Shown: positions 1 through 12,425 of the stretch, piece by piece
Position numbering within the stretch: position 1 is the first letter of the stretch
Layout of the letters: each line of letters begins with the position of its first letter
DNA from: Lojkania enalia
Lineage: Eukaryota > Ascomycota > Dothideomycetes > Pleosporales
DNA: 57,283 nucleotides
Assembly (NCBI GenBank): GCA_010094045.1
Contig: ML986703.1
Span: forward strand, 80,813-138,095
Direction: 5' to 3'
The notes under the pieces: generated by a model
What the model saw: only the letters and a program-made list of their open reading frames with translations
What the model was told of the DNA's origin: nothing
The model's database searches: none
Position numbers and translations under genes: made by a program

Positions 1-133
1 ATAGGCTACTATACTATATAGTATAATAGAATGTAAGAAAGTATAATATTTTGCGAAAAGTAGTTGCGATTTTAGTATAGTCTTAGCATTATAATTAGCT
101 CGCTTGGGTGATCAGCTCGCTTATGCAGTACGT
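1..133. mobile_element. End fragment of a pogo-like DNA transposon (family F4), truncated by the window edge
   Basis: The terminus reads outward to ...CAGTACGT followed by TA at 134-135. Just inside it the 9-mer AGCTCGCTT occurs twice with a 17-bp period (about 105 and 122). This is the same end design as the other DNA transposons here. The DNA on its right matches the interior of family F3 (compare about 47,703), so this element appears to have inserted into an F3 copy at a TA. The body lies outside the window and no coding sequence is visible. Confidence 0.55.
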
Positions 134-1297
134 TATAATTAATCGATTATAAGCTATTTTAAAGGCTGGAAGAAAGGTAATTTTATTAATATAGTTAATA
201 TAATCGCGTATTAAGGCTAAAATCTTAGCGCTATACGCGTGTTTTAATAGCGAGAAGTAGCTTATATTAAGTAGTTGTAGTAGGTATAATAAATGTAGCG
301 GTATATAGAGATAGATAATCTTCTTCTCCTTATAAATCTCTTAAAACTTAAGCGAAACGTAGCTATTATAGCTGTTAATAACTAGTAATCGATAGGTATC
401 TATTATACGGCTTTTTATATACTAATTAAAGTGCTTAAGCTAGGTAATACGAATCTTCTTATTTGTCTAACTATTATTACTAGTTATAATTACCTAATTG
501 TCTAGTATATTATTACTCTTATACTAATAAGATAGGTAGTAAACGCTCTTAAAGATAATAAGTAGTAGAATCGTCTAGCTAATTATATTAATTATTAAGA
601 TTATTATAGTCTATTTATAATTATCCAGCTGGATAGCTTTTATATAATAATTCTCTAACCCTATAATAACTAGTTAAGCTAATATTTAGCCTATAATAAA
701 GCCTATCTTATTTAAATTATAGGTATTCTTATCTTAAATTCTATACTTCCCTTTTATACTCTATAGAAGCTGGAACTACACGCCTATAATTATTAGATCT
801 TTATATAGAGCTTACTACCGATTATAAAAACGGTTTAATTAGGTTCTAAAGCGCTTAGTATACTATATAAAGTTTTAAGGCTAGTAAATACTAATCTAGC
901 TAGTACTATATTTAACTAATAGTCTATTTACTATAGCTTATACGCTATTAATTATAAGCGGAAATCCTCGTAAATCCTAATTAAAGATATAGCTAATAAG
1001 TACCTCCTCTTTAGTCTTTATAAGCTTCTTTAAATTCGGCTTATAATTATATTACGTAGCTATTCTAGCGCGTTAAAAGTAGAGAGTACTTTAAGAGTAG
1101 CGAAAAGTTATTACAGCGCTATTCTGGGTTAAAATTTAACCTTAATTAATAGCTAAGATTATAAGGATAATTTATAATTCTTTATAGGTTAATTATATGT
1201 TACTCTATTAAGCTATTATATATTAATCTAGGTAGGCTGTTAAAAGTTTAGTAAGGTAATAGCTTATATATACTAATAGCTTATTTATAAACTATAT
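134..1297 (-). mobile_element. RIP-mutated pogo-like transposon, family F3, partial
   Basis: This stretch aligns by eye with the F3 copy at 47,014-48,167: the blocks at 134-230 and 900-1,297 are closely similar to it. It ends at ...AACTATAT|TA with the doubled AGCTTAT/AGCTTATTT terminal motif. Unlike the right-hand copy it keeps the middle of the element. Reverse-strand remnants around 930-1,010 resemble the N-terminal part of pogo-type transposases (a loosely readable LRGFPP-like stretch). The frame is destroyed by TAA/TAG. Its left part is cut off by the F4 insertion and the window edge. Confidence 0.6.
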
Positions 1298-1430
1298 TAA
1301 TCTAATTTCTTATAAAATAGTATTTTAGAGTTAAGAATCCTAAGATTTATTATTTATATAGTATACTTATAATAAATATCTATATAATACTATTAAAACT
1401 TTTAAAAAGTAGAGATATTATTTTAAATAT

Positions 1431-1496
1431 ACTCTAAATATACTCTAAATATACTCTAAATATACTCTAAATATACTCTAAATATACTCTAAATAT
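1431..1496. repeat. 11-bp tandem repeat, six copies
   Basis: The unit ACTCTAAATAT is repeated six times without interruption, followed by a degenerate edge. It is a simple minisatellite inside RIP-mutated DNA and no function is implied. Confidence 0.9.
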
Positions 1497-3034
1497 TATC
1501 TAGTTATAATAACCTTAAATATTTTATATTTCTAGAGTAACTCTCTTTTAAATAAGTTTATTAAATAGAAAAACAAGCCTACTTTAACTTTAAAATAAAA
1601 TATAAGCTAGAAGAATAGAATCCTACTCTTAGTCTTTTAGAAAAACTTTACTCCTAGAAAAATTTTTTAATAAAAAAGATAAACTTCTATAAAAAGTAAT
1701 TCTATTTGCTCTATAAAATAAATTTAAAAAAGAATCTTCTAGAAGTTTACTTTAATAGATATTTTTAAATAATATATATATAAATTTACTCTTTATAAAT
1801 AATTTAAACACGATTTATATAAGAGTTAAATAAAATATAATAGAATATAATAAGAAATTTTCTAAATGAAGTTTAGCCCTTATTAATATATTATTATTAC
1901 TAGTAGAATTAACTAGTATTATATATATATATATAATAGTAAGAAAGCTAATATTAAAGTCTAGTCTTATTCTAATAAAATTCTCGGGTTATTCGTTTAT
2001 TAACCTCTACTATTTATTATAATATTACTAATCTATCTTCTAGTAGTAGTAGTATAAGATAAAACGCTTTTATTCTAAAATTTCTAAACTACTTTACTAA
2101 GTATATTAAATAGGTATAAAAAGAGATATAGTCTATCTATTTTATCTCTAACTAGTAGAAAAGTATAAAATAGAGAAAGTAAAGAAGAATAAATATAACT
2201 AATTTTGAAACCTTTAAGATATTTTATATAGGTTTAAAAAAATATAGATATTTATAGATAAATATTTATATTAAAATATTTTAAGAAAAAATTATAATAA
2301 TTTTTTAGAAAGGTACTATAGTATTAAATAGATATATAAGAGTATATATACTTTTATCTTCCTTACTAATTAAATAAAATTCGCTAGAGTAGATTATAGA
2401 AATTACTAAAGTTAATTCTTCAATTAATAGTATTATAATAGTACTTCTTCTATAGCTTTATTATAGATATATTTAAATTTAACAATTTAACTAGAAATGT
2501 ATATAATATAGTTCTAGTTTTAATTAACTACTTTATAAAGTATATTTAATATATTATTATAAGAGAGACTATTTAACTTTTTAATATTAGATTAGAGTAT
2601 AATATTTATAACCTAATTTTAGTCGGATTTATACTACGTATTAAAAATAAAACTATATTATAGTATAGTATTTTCTCTATAAATTAATAGATATGCTAAA
2701 AACTTAAATTAGAAATTAGATTTTATTTTATAACTATCTCTAAACTACTAATAAGATAATTGGTATAAACTTCTACTATATATTTAGTATATATATAATT
2801 TAAATATCTATAATTTCTATTAGTATTTTCTAATTAAATTAACTTTTAGTATTAAATTTAAGAGCTTTAATAGAGTAGCTAATATATAGTAGCTCTAGCC
2901 TCTACTATATATATTAAAAAAGAATAGATTACTCTTAGATTTAAAATAAGTTATAATATAGACGCTTATATATAGTTAGTTAACGTACTTTAGGTAGTTA
3001 ACTCTATTACTATATACTATATATAAATATTAAA

Positions 3035-3255
3035 ACGTTATATAAAAAGTAGATATATTTATATTATATAAATTTTTATAGAAGCTAGATTAATACTATT
3101 ATATAGGCTAGTTAGATCGGTAAAACCTTCCTCTATTATAGTTATAATAAGTCGGTTATATTCTAGCAAGTAGCTGATAGCTATTACTAGTAGCTAGTTC
3201 GAGTATTATAGTAGAGGTAGTATAGGTATAGAAGTGTTATAGTATTACTATAATA
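3035..3255 (-). repeat. Solo LTR-like repeat, reverse copy
   Basis: This is the reverse complement of the repeat at 3,363-3,582, about 221 bp long and diverged by C-to-T/G-to-A type changes. The two copies face each other across about 107 bp. A third copy lies at about 48,699-48,899. No internal retrotransposon sequence is recognised beside it. Confidence 0.6.
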
Positions 3256-3362
3256 TTATAGAAGCCTATTTTAAATAATAAAATATTTAATAGAAACCTT
3301 TTAAAAAGTATTAGAAATAAATTTAAGAATACTAGTAGGTTTAGTATATTTAAATATAGAGA

Positions 3363-3582
3363 TGTTACGGTAATACTATAATACCTCTACACCTATACTA
3401 CTCCTACTATAATACCTAAACTAACTGCTAGCAATAGTTATTAGCTGCTAGTTAGAATATAACGGACTTATTATAACTATAATAGGGGATAGTTTCGCCG
3501 ACCCGGCTAGCTTATATTATAGTATAGACCTAGCTTCTATAAAAAACCTATATAATATAGATATCTCTTTTTTTATACAACA
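3363..3582 (+). repeat. Solo LTR-like repeat, forward copy
   Basis: The 220-bp sequence begins TGTTACGG and ends ATACAACA, that is TG...CA as expected for an LTR. It matches the inverse arm at 3,035-3,255 and the copy at about 48,699-48,899. No convincing target duplication is visible. Copia and gypsy cannot be distinguished from the LTR alone. Confidence 0.6.
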
Positions 3583-4059
3583 TTTTAAAATTTATATATA
3601 GTACGTAGTAATAGAGTTAAATGCCTAAAGTACGATTAACTAACTATATATAAGTATCTATAATAAGAGAATAGTACCCTATTAAAAAAGAATTAAAGTA
3701 TTTTAAAAAGCTTCTAATATCCAATTAAAATATTCTTTAAAAAAGTTTAATAGTTAGTATTTAAAACCTTCTAAAGTTCTTAAAAATATTAGTAAAGTAG
3801 TATATAAATATATTCTATTTATTTTAATATACTAGATATCTAGTATTTTATATTTTTTTACTAGAGTTATATATTCTACTTCTTTTAAAGTATAGCTTCT
3901 ATCTTAAGCCCATTATATATCTAGAATTAGATGGAGAATAATATAAAGTAGAAGCTATCGATAAATATTACTAGTAGAAAAAAGAAATAAAATTTCTATT
4001 TAAGTAGCTAAAATAGTTTATAGCTAAAAATAATTAAGATTTTAAAAAGAATTTAGATA

Positions 4060-5200
4060 ATATATTCTACTATTAAAGCGGCCACTCTATTAAAGCGGCT
4101 ACTTTTTCTTAGTGTAACGAATACTATATACAAAAAGTTAATTTACTTAATACTAATACGAGATCTTATATATAATATATTTTTATCTAATTTAGAATTT
4201 TCCCTACTATCCTTTTAGCACGTATGAGCGTTATATCTAGTCTTACTATAGTTACTATAGTAGCTTTAAGCTGGTTAAGCTCTTTTTTAAGTATTAGTAC
4301 TACGAGTCTTCTTAAAGAGCTAAGAGTTTATAAATACCTTAGCAACTATATATAAAGATCCCTTACTATATAATACTATACTACTATACTAAATATACTT
4401 TCTTTTACGCGTTTTACGCTTAGTTACCTCTTCTAATTATCTTTTAAGCTTAGAGTTGCAAGTTTAAAGAAGCGCGTATATAGTAGTATAGATATTCTAG
4501 ATAACTATAACCTACTCGCAATTACCTAGCTATATAAAAGTAGGCCTTATATAATATTCTAAACCTATATCAACTTTTATAGTACTAATAATACCTATCT
4601 AAAAGCCTATCTTATTAAAGTTGTAGATATTATTATTATATATACTATATTTTACAATTATATTTTATACGAGCTTAAACTACATAGTAATAACCTCTAG
4701 ATTCTCTTATTTTATTTTTTAGCAATCCTTTACTTAATTTAAAGCTATTTTAAACTTGTTTATATACGCTATAAATTATTTAAACTAATTCTTTTTTATA
4801 GATATTCTACTACGTATACCTAGTAGTTTATCTACTATATCTACTATCTTATATAGTTAGAGCGTAAATCCTCGTAAATTAAGGTTAAGAATATATTGTA
4901 CGATTATTTATTCTTTAGTTACTATAAGCTTCTAGTAATTTGGTTATATATATGGGCGAAATATAATTCTATAAAGTCGAGCAGAGAGATATTAATATTA
5001 TATATTAAAAGCTATAGTAGTATATTATATACTGTTAAATTAGCCTAATTTATATACCTATAAGGTAAGCTCAATTCTACCTTCTTATTAAATTAATAGA
5101 AGGTTATATTATAGATTTATTATAGTTTATACGTAGTATTTATAACGTTAAGAAAAAGTAGCCGCTTTAATAGGGTGGCCGCTTTAATAGTAGAATACGT
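4060..5200 (-). mobile_element. Internally deleted pogo-like transposon, family F1 copy A
   Basis: Terminal inverted repeats of about 50 bp bound a 1,141-bp element at TA dinucleotides. They contain TATTCTACT followed by two ATTAAAGCGGC motifs at 17-bp spacing, and the right end is the reverse complement. It aligns with full-length copies of about 1,849 bp but lacks roughly 700 bp of the transposase region, with the joint near 4,470. It is therefore a non-autonomous deletion derivative. The remaining coding sequence is on the minus strand and broken by TAA/TAG. Confidence 0.8.
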
Positions 5201-6460
5201 TAATTATTATAAATAACTAAAAGAAAAGTTTAAATGGAATATATTTTACGAAAATTTTAAATATATTTTAAACTAATTTTTTTTATAAAAATAAGAAATA
5301 AATTAAAATAGCAACCCTTCTATTCTAGTAAAATAAACCTATTATAAGAAAAGAAAGTATTTAAACTAAAGTAAAAAAGGTAAATTATAGTTTAATATTA
5401 AAACTATAGTCTTATTACTTAATAAAAATATATAACAATTTAAAATAAGCTCTATATTTTATAAAGAAATAGGTTAAATATAAAAATTTTCTACAATAGA
5501 AGTAGTAGAAGTTTAAAAACTATCTCTAAATTTCTAGAATTAGATAAATACTATTTTATACTTATAAATAACTCTCTATTAATCTAATAGCTACTAGTCT
5601 TTAATTTTCTATTATAACTCTAATATAGTATTTATAATAGTTAATAGCTAGGACTAGATTTTAAACAACTTCTAGTATATTACTAACCTAGATACCGCTA
5701 GTACTATAAAACAACTGCTATAGTAGTTGTATATAGTATAAAGGTCTTATTTATATTAATTAGTTAAAAATAAAGCTTAAATAAAGAGTAAGTATTAGAA
5801 TCGCAGGATTTTTAAATATAATAAGTATATTTATAAATTACTAACTAGAGAAAAATAACTATATAAGACTTAATTTATAAAGAAAATTAATCGACTGATA
5901 TAAAAGGGTTTAAAACTACTAAACCTTATTTATTAGATTTATTAGATCTATTAGATCTATTCTACTAGCCTTAATACTTCTACTATAGTTATATATATAG
6001 GTTATACTAAACTTTATTATCTAGCTAAATATCTCCCTAGTTCCTACGCTCCTACTACTTACTATCTAATAGTTGGTCTATAATATACGTCCGCCTATTA
6101 TCTCTTTATTAGCTCTTTTTTAAATAGGCTTCTATAGTAGCTAAAATTAGATTAAGCCCTAGTTATAGAAGTAGTACCTCTTAGCGTTCTATATTTATAA
6201 TATAGTACTAGTAAAAACTATTATCTATATAGTAGTAGATAGATGTTTATTAGAAGACTAGAGAAGGTTAGATAAAATATAGGGACTAGTTAAAAGTAAA
6301 GAAGATAAATCTTAAGGTAAACCTATATTAAAATTATATTAGTTCTATTTTAAAACTTCTAGAAAAATACTATTATAGTTATTATATATAAAAAGCTCTT
6401 TTAACTATAATTAACTATAAAATTAGATTTAAAAGTTTTACTAAATATAGTTAAACTAAT
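5201..6460. other. AT-rich RIP-mutated DNA, no gene recognised
   Basis: Highly TpA-rich with many stops in all frames. No inverted repeat ends, LTR or conserved protein motif could be read. It is presumably an old transposon remnant lying between the F1 copy A and F2 elements. Confidence 0.7.
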
Positions 6461-8308
6461 ATAATCTACTACTAAGCGGTTAAAACTACCGAGCGGTTAG
6501 TAACCTACTTAATTTCAATTTTAAAGTAGGATATCTTTACAGCTATTAAAGTAATTAATTATATAGTAATATCTATATAATTCTTACTATTTAGTATTTT
6601 AATTAGAACTATTTTACACGTTTTAATACGGTAGCTTAACTCCCGATAGTACCTACAACGTTTTAGTTAGTATAATTAACTGTAACTATTTAAGCCTTTT
6701 TATTCTATTTAACAGCCTTCTTATTATTACTTTACTAATTACAGCCTATCTAATATAGAGATAGTACTTGCGTCTTTAATTACCTTACGTTTATACTCCT
6801 TACGCTTTATAAGTATCGTATTTGCCGCCCGGAGATCTCTATTCTCTATCTCTAAAAACGACTGCCTATACACTATAAACGTAATACCTTTTATAAGACT
6901 TATAAGACCCTCGAGTATTAACGTTAGTAAGCTATTTTAATATTATTCTACACGCTGTTATATATATTATATCTAGTACTCTACCTCTAAGCGATTATAT
7001 AGTATTTATAACTACTATTTAGTAGATTCTAGAAGTAGCAGTATTAGAGTTTATAAAGCTTAAATATCGAGCTTTAAAATAATACAATCTAGACTAAATA
7101 GAACTAATCCGGACCCTCTAAAGCCTCTAGCTATATTTTTATTAGTAATAGCGTTATTAAAGGCCGCTTTAAATATAGGTAGGAAGTCTTCTTTAGTTAT
7201 ATAGTTAATGCGGTACTAAATTAAGCTTTTAATCTCCTTACTATATATATGCTTTAATGGACTAAAATAGCCTATATTAAGTAGCTATAGAAGATAAGAT
7301 AAGTATAGAGGTATATAAAGTATAATAATATTACGTTCTTTATAATAATTACGAAATTCGATAGAATTATAGCTATTATAGCCGTCTATAATAAGTAGTT
7401 AATAGGCGCTAGTAGTACTAGCTTTAGTATATTTATTAAAGTGCTTAAGCTACTTAAACCTGTATTTAATAGACGTCTAGCCCTTTTTACTAATAGATAA
7501 AACCTACTAAAACTTATCTATAATTAACTAGTATTAGGTATTGTATTATTACACGCCCTTAAGGATAATAAATAGTAGAACTGGCCAGCTATATATATTT
7601 ACTACTATAATTACTATTACCTACTTAGTATTACTAGACTAGATAGATTTAGGTATTTGTCGCCTCTTAGTACTAGTAATAACTATTCTTAGGCTAATTT
7701 TACCTATTTAGAAGCTAGTTTTATTAAAATTGTATATATCTTTATTAAAAATGCTGTATTTAGCCTTAGTATTATATATAAGGCGGAACCAGCCTTAAAT
7801 AACCTTAAAATCTTCGTTTAGAGCTCTTTAGTAGTTATATCATCGATTAACGCGTAATTTAAGCTCTAGAATGCGTAAGACGAAGTAATTAAGCTAATTT
7901 TTGCTAATAGGTTGTTAACCGCGATTAAGAAGTAGTTTATTAGCTATATCTTACAGCATGTTAAGATTAAGCTAAAACCCACGCGTATCTATATTAAGTA
8001 TATAGTCTATAATCGACCTCTCCTCCAGCTCTATAAGATTCTTCGAATTAGGGGTACAATCAGCCCTATAAGGTCTCCTATTACGGTGCTTTCTTAGAGT
8101 AGTATAGCTAACTTTAAACGCCTGCGCTGTAGCTAGATTTAACTTAAATTAACCTTGTTTAAAAGCTTTATTTACTATAGTTATATTAGCTTTAGATAAG
8201 CGTATTCTATTATATAGTTGTAGAGATATTACAAAAATTAATAGGGTGGTAGAGATTTTAGTAGGTTATTAACCGCTCGGTAGTTTTAACCGCTCGGTAG
8301 TAGATTAT
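6461..8308 (-). mobile_element. Pogo-like DNA transposon, family F2, RIP-mutated
   Basis: Inverted ends are visible at 6,461-6,515 and 8,258-8,308 (AATCTACTAC... with AGCGGTTA repeated at a 17-bp period) and may extend a few bases further out, to 6,456 and 8,313. The length is about 1.85 kb. On the minus strand a degraded DDE transposase can be read. Near 7,380 a stretch resembles the IDGYNSYNS region of pogo/Fot1-type catalytic domains. Many TAA/TAG codons interrupt it. This is a distinct family from F1, with different ends but the same architecture. Confidence 0.75.
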
Positions 8309-8382
8309 ATTAGCCTATTAATCTATTATAAAAAATTATTTAAAGTAAGTTAATACTTATTTTATAGTATAAAAATTATATA

Positions 8383-10226
8383 ATGTATTCTACTATTAAA
8401 GTAGCTATTCTATTAAAGTAGCTACTTTTTTTAGCGTTATAAATACTATGTATAAACTATAGTAAATCTATAATATAACCTTCTATTAATTTAATAAAAA
8501 GATAGAATTGAGTTTACCTTATAGGTATATAAATTAGGCTAATTTAAGAGTATATAACGCGCTACTATAGCTTTTAACATATAATATTAACAACTCTCTA
8601 CTCGACTCTATAAAATTGCATTTTACTCTTATATATAACCAAATTTTTAGAAGCTTATAGTAACTAAAGAATAAACAATTATATAATATATTCTTAAACT
8701 TAATTCGCGAGGATTTATACTTCAGCTATATAAAGTAGTAGATATAGTAGATAAACTATTAGGTATATATAGTAAAATATCTATAAGAAAGAATTAGTTT
8801 AAACAATTTATAGCGCGTATAAACAAGTTTAAAATAGTTTTTAATCGAGTAAAAGATTATTAAAGAATAAAATAAGAGAATTTAGAAGTTATTAACGTAT
8901 AGTTTAAGCTTATATAAGATATAATTGTAAAATATAGTATATATAATAATAATATCTACAACTTTAATAAGATAGGCCTTTAAATAGGTATCATTAATAC
9001 TATAAAGGTTATTATAGGTTTAGAATATTATATAAGATCTACTCTTATATATCTAGATAATTATAAGTAGATTATAGTTATTTAGAATATCTATACTACT
9101 ATATATATAACCCTACTATTATTATCTATAAAAAATGCGTCTATATTTCTATATAGTATAAAAAAATAGGTTTACTATATAATTGAAAAATCTTAGTTTT
9201 TAACAATAACTAGATAAATAACGTACTTAGTCTTAAGTAGCTAAAGTACTTTAATAAGTATATAAAGACGCGCTAGATAGAATTATATAAGCTACTTATT
9301 TTAGCCGGCTATAAGAGCTATAACTAGAAATTTAAAGATTACTACCTTATATAAAAGATCTTAATACTCTATATACCTTTATATTTATCGTATATACTTT
9401 AGCTTCTTAATATAGTTTACTTCTTACTATTAAAGCTGCAGTACTTATAGTATATATAAAACTTAGTATACTAAAGCGTCTACTATATTAATAAAGAAGG
9501 CTTCTTTCTAGTTTTTAAGGACGCGTTTTTTAACGTACTTACATATAAGAACTATTAAAAGGCCTTTAAAGTAATAGAAATTATTCCTCTAAACGCGAAT
9601 ATTATATTAGATTATCTTAATATATAATTATATATTCTACTAAAACTACTTATATAAGAAGACTTCTAGTAGTTTAAAATTCTTAGTAATATATATAAAT
9701 TAAGGTGATAATTAATACTTATATAAAAGCCCTTTATACGATTACTAAAAGAGGTATAAGAAGGATTCTTACAACTTATAAAAGGTGCTAAGTTAATACT
9801 ATATTAGAATATACTTCTTTAAACTTATAACTTTAAGCTTAAACGGTAATTAGAAGAGGTAACTAAGTATAAAATATATAAAAGAAAGTATATTTAGTAT
9901 AGTAGTATAGTATTATATAGCGAAGAGTCTTTATATATAATTGCTAAGGTATCTATAAACTCTTAGCTCTTTAAAAAAACTCGTAGTACTAATACTTGAA
10001 AAAGAGTTTAACTAGCTTAATACTACTATAGTAATTATAGTAAGACTAGATATAATACTTATACGTGCTAAAAGGTTAGTAGAGAAAATTCTAAATTAGA
10101 TAAAAGTATATTATATATAGAATTTCTTAATAGTATTAAGTAAATTAACTTTAGGTATATAGTATTTATTATACTAAGAAAAAGGAGCTACTTTAATAGG
10201 GTAGCTGCTTTAATAGTAGAATACGT
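8383..10226 (+). mobile_element. Full-length pogo-like DNA transposon, family F1 copy B
   Basis: A 1,844-bp element is bounded by TA and inverted repeats with the doubled 17-bp motif. The plus strand carries a decayed pogo/Fot1-like transposase. The readable order is an N-terminal CENP-B-type helix-turn-helix region, a DDE domain beginning at an N-F-N-K-T/I-G-F-like motif near 8,965, a second DDE block, and a C-terminal Cys/His zinc-knuckle-like stretch near 10,040-10,075. Sense codons for Gln and Trp appear as TAA/TAG, the RIP pattern. It cannot encode a working transposase. Confidence 0.85.
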
Positions 10227-10240
10227 TATAATTATATATA

Positions 10241-10308
10241 ATATATTCTACTACTAAACTACCTAAACTATTAAACTAGTTACTTTTCTTTAATATTATA
10301 AATACTAT
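10241..10308. repeat. Isolated F1 transposon end
   Basis: About 68 bp match the first part of the F1 terminal repeat (TATTCTACT, then the doubled motif with 17-bp period, then the ...AATACTATA boundary). It sits between full copies B and C. It may be a deletion remnant or an abortive insertion. Confidence 0.7.
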
Positions 10309-10309
10309 A

Positions 10310-12158
10310 ATATATTCTACTATCGAAGTAGCTAAACTATTAAAGCGGCTACTTTTTCTTAGCACAATAAATACTATATATAAAAAGTTAATTTACTTAA
10401 TACTAATAAGAGATCTTATATATAATATACTTTTATCTAATTTAGAAATTTCCCTACTATCCTTTTAGCACGTACGAGCGTTATATCCAGTCTTACTATA
10501 GTTACTATAGTAGCGTTAAACTGGTTAAGCTCTTTCTTAAGTATTAGTACTATAAGTCTTCTTAAAGGGCTAAAAGTCTATAGATACTTCAGCAGCTATA
10601 TATAAAGATCTCTTACTATATAATACTATACTACTATACTAAATATACTTTCTTTTACACATTTTACACTTAGTTACTTCTTCTAATTACCTTTTAAGCT
10701 TAAAGTTATAAGCTTAAAAAAGCATATTCTAATATAGTATTAACTTAGCACCTTTTATAAGCTGTAAGAATTCTTCTTACATCTCTTTTAATAATCGTAT
10801 AAAGGACTTTTATATAAGTATTAATTGTAACCCAAATTTATATATATTACTTAGAGTTTTAAACTACTAAGAGTCTTTTTATAAAAGTAGTTCTAGTAGA
10901 GTATATAATCGTATATTAAAGTAATTTAATATAACCTATACGTTTAGAGAAATAATTCCTATTACTTTAAAAGCTTTTTAATAGTTCTTATATATAAATA
11001 TATTAAAAAACGCGTTCTTAAAGGCTAGAAGGAAGCCTTCTTTATTAATATAGTAGACGCGTTAGCACGCTAAGTCTTATACACGCTATAAATACTTCAG
11101 CTTTAATAGTAAAAAGTAAACTATATTAAGAGGTTAAAGTATATATAATAAATAAGAAGGTATATAAAGTATTAGAATCTTTTATATAAGGTAGTAATTT
11201 TTAAATTCCTAGTTAAGGTAGCTTTTATAGCTATCTAAAATAAGTAGTCTATATAACTCTATCTAACGCATTTTTATATACTTATTAAAATACTTTAACT
11301 ACTTAAAACTAAGCGTATTATTTATCTAGCTATTCTTAGAGACTAAAATTTTCCAATTGTATAGTATACCTACTTCTTTATATTATATAGAAATATAGAC
11401 GCGTCCTTTATAAATAATAAATAGTAGAGTTATATATATAGTAGTATAAATATTCTAGATAACTATAATCTACTTATAATTGTTTAGCTATATAAGAGTA
11501 GGCCTTATATAATATTCTAAACCTATAATAGCCTTTATAGTATTAATAATATCTATTTAAAAGCCTATCTTATTAAAGTTGTAGATATTATTATTATATA
11601 TACTATATTTTACAATTATATTCTATATAAGCTTAAACTATACGTTAATAACTTCTAAATTCTCTTATTTTATTCTTTAATAATTTTTTACTCGATTAAA
11701 AGCTGTTTTAAACTTATTTATACGCGTTATAAATTATTTAGACTAATTCTTTTCTATAAGTATTCTACTATATACGCCTAATAGTTTATCTACTATATCT
11801 ACTACCTTATATAGCTGGGGCGTAAATCCTCATAAATTAAGGTTAAGAATATATTATACAATTATTTATTCTTTAGTTACTATAAACTTCTAGTAATTTA
11901 GTTAAATATAAGAGCGAAACGCGATTCCATAAAGTTAAATAGAAAGTTATTAATATTATACGTTAAAAGTTATAGCAGTACGTTATATACTCTTAAATTA
12001 GCCTAATTTATACGCCTATAAGGTAAGCTTAATTCTACCTTCTTATTAAATTAATAGAAGGTCGTATTTTAAATTTATTATAGTTCGTACGTAGTATTTA
12101 TAATACTAAGAAAAAGTAGCCGTTTCGATGGTTTAGCCGTTTTAATAGTAAAATACGT
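10310..12158 (-). mobile_element. Full-length pogo-like DNA transposon, family F1 copy C
   Basis: The 1,849-bp element has TA-flanked ends and is inverted relative to copy B. Its transposase runs on the minus strand. Both ends carry the doubled motif (AAAGCGGCTAC type). The length matches copies D and E exactly, so the differences are substitutions of the RIP type rather than indels. The coding frame is broken throughout by TAA/TAG. Confidence 0.85.
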
Positions 12159-12179
12159 TATATAAACTATAATATATTA

Positions 12180-12425
12180 ATATAAAGTACTATTAAATAA
12201 GTTACTCTATTAAATAAGTTAAAATTACTTAGTATTCTAAACCTATTAACTTTAATTGGCTAAACTATTATTAGAATTATTTAAAAAAATATACTAAGTA
12301 TTTATATTTAATATAAAAAAGTAGATATATATATCTAATATATTTATATATTATATCTAGTCTTATTATAGTTCTTATATTATTATATATCTAGTTAATC
12401 CTTCTCTTATCTATTTATATAATAC
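12180..12425. repeat. Left end of a further transposon family (F5), shared with 48,445-48,690
   Basis: The sequence begins at TA|ATATAAAG (in the right copy TA|ACGTAAAG) and contains ATTAAATAAGTTACTCT followed at once by ATTAAATAAGTTAAAA, a 17-bp tandem duplication. About 240 bp match the DNA at 48,445-48,690. The opposite end was not found on either side, so the element length is unknown. Confidence 0.55.

Larger units (their letters stand above)
1298..4059. other. AT-rich RIP-mutated DNA, no gene
   Basis: Composition is extremely AT/TpA rich and CpA is almost absent. Apart from the 11-bp tandem array at 1,431-1,496 and two inverted LTR copies (3,035-3,255 and 3,363-3,582), I recognise no coding sequence. 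It is probably decayed transposon sequence. Confidence 0.75.

Noticed and set aside
1431..1496. CRISPR-like array
   Set aside because: It is an 11-bp perfect tandem repeat without spacers, in fungal RIP-mutated DNA.
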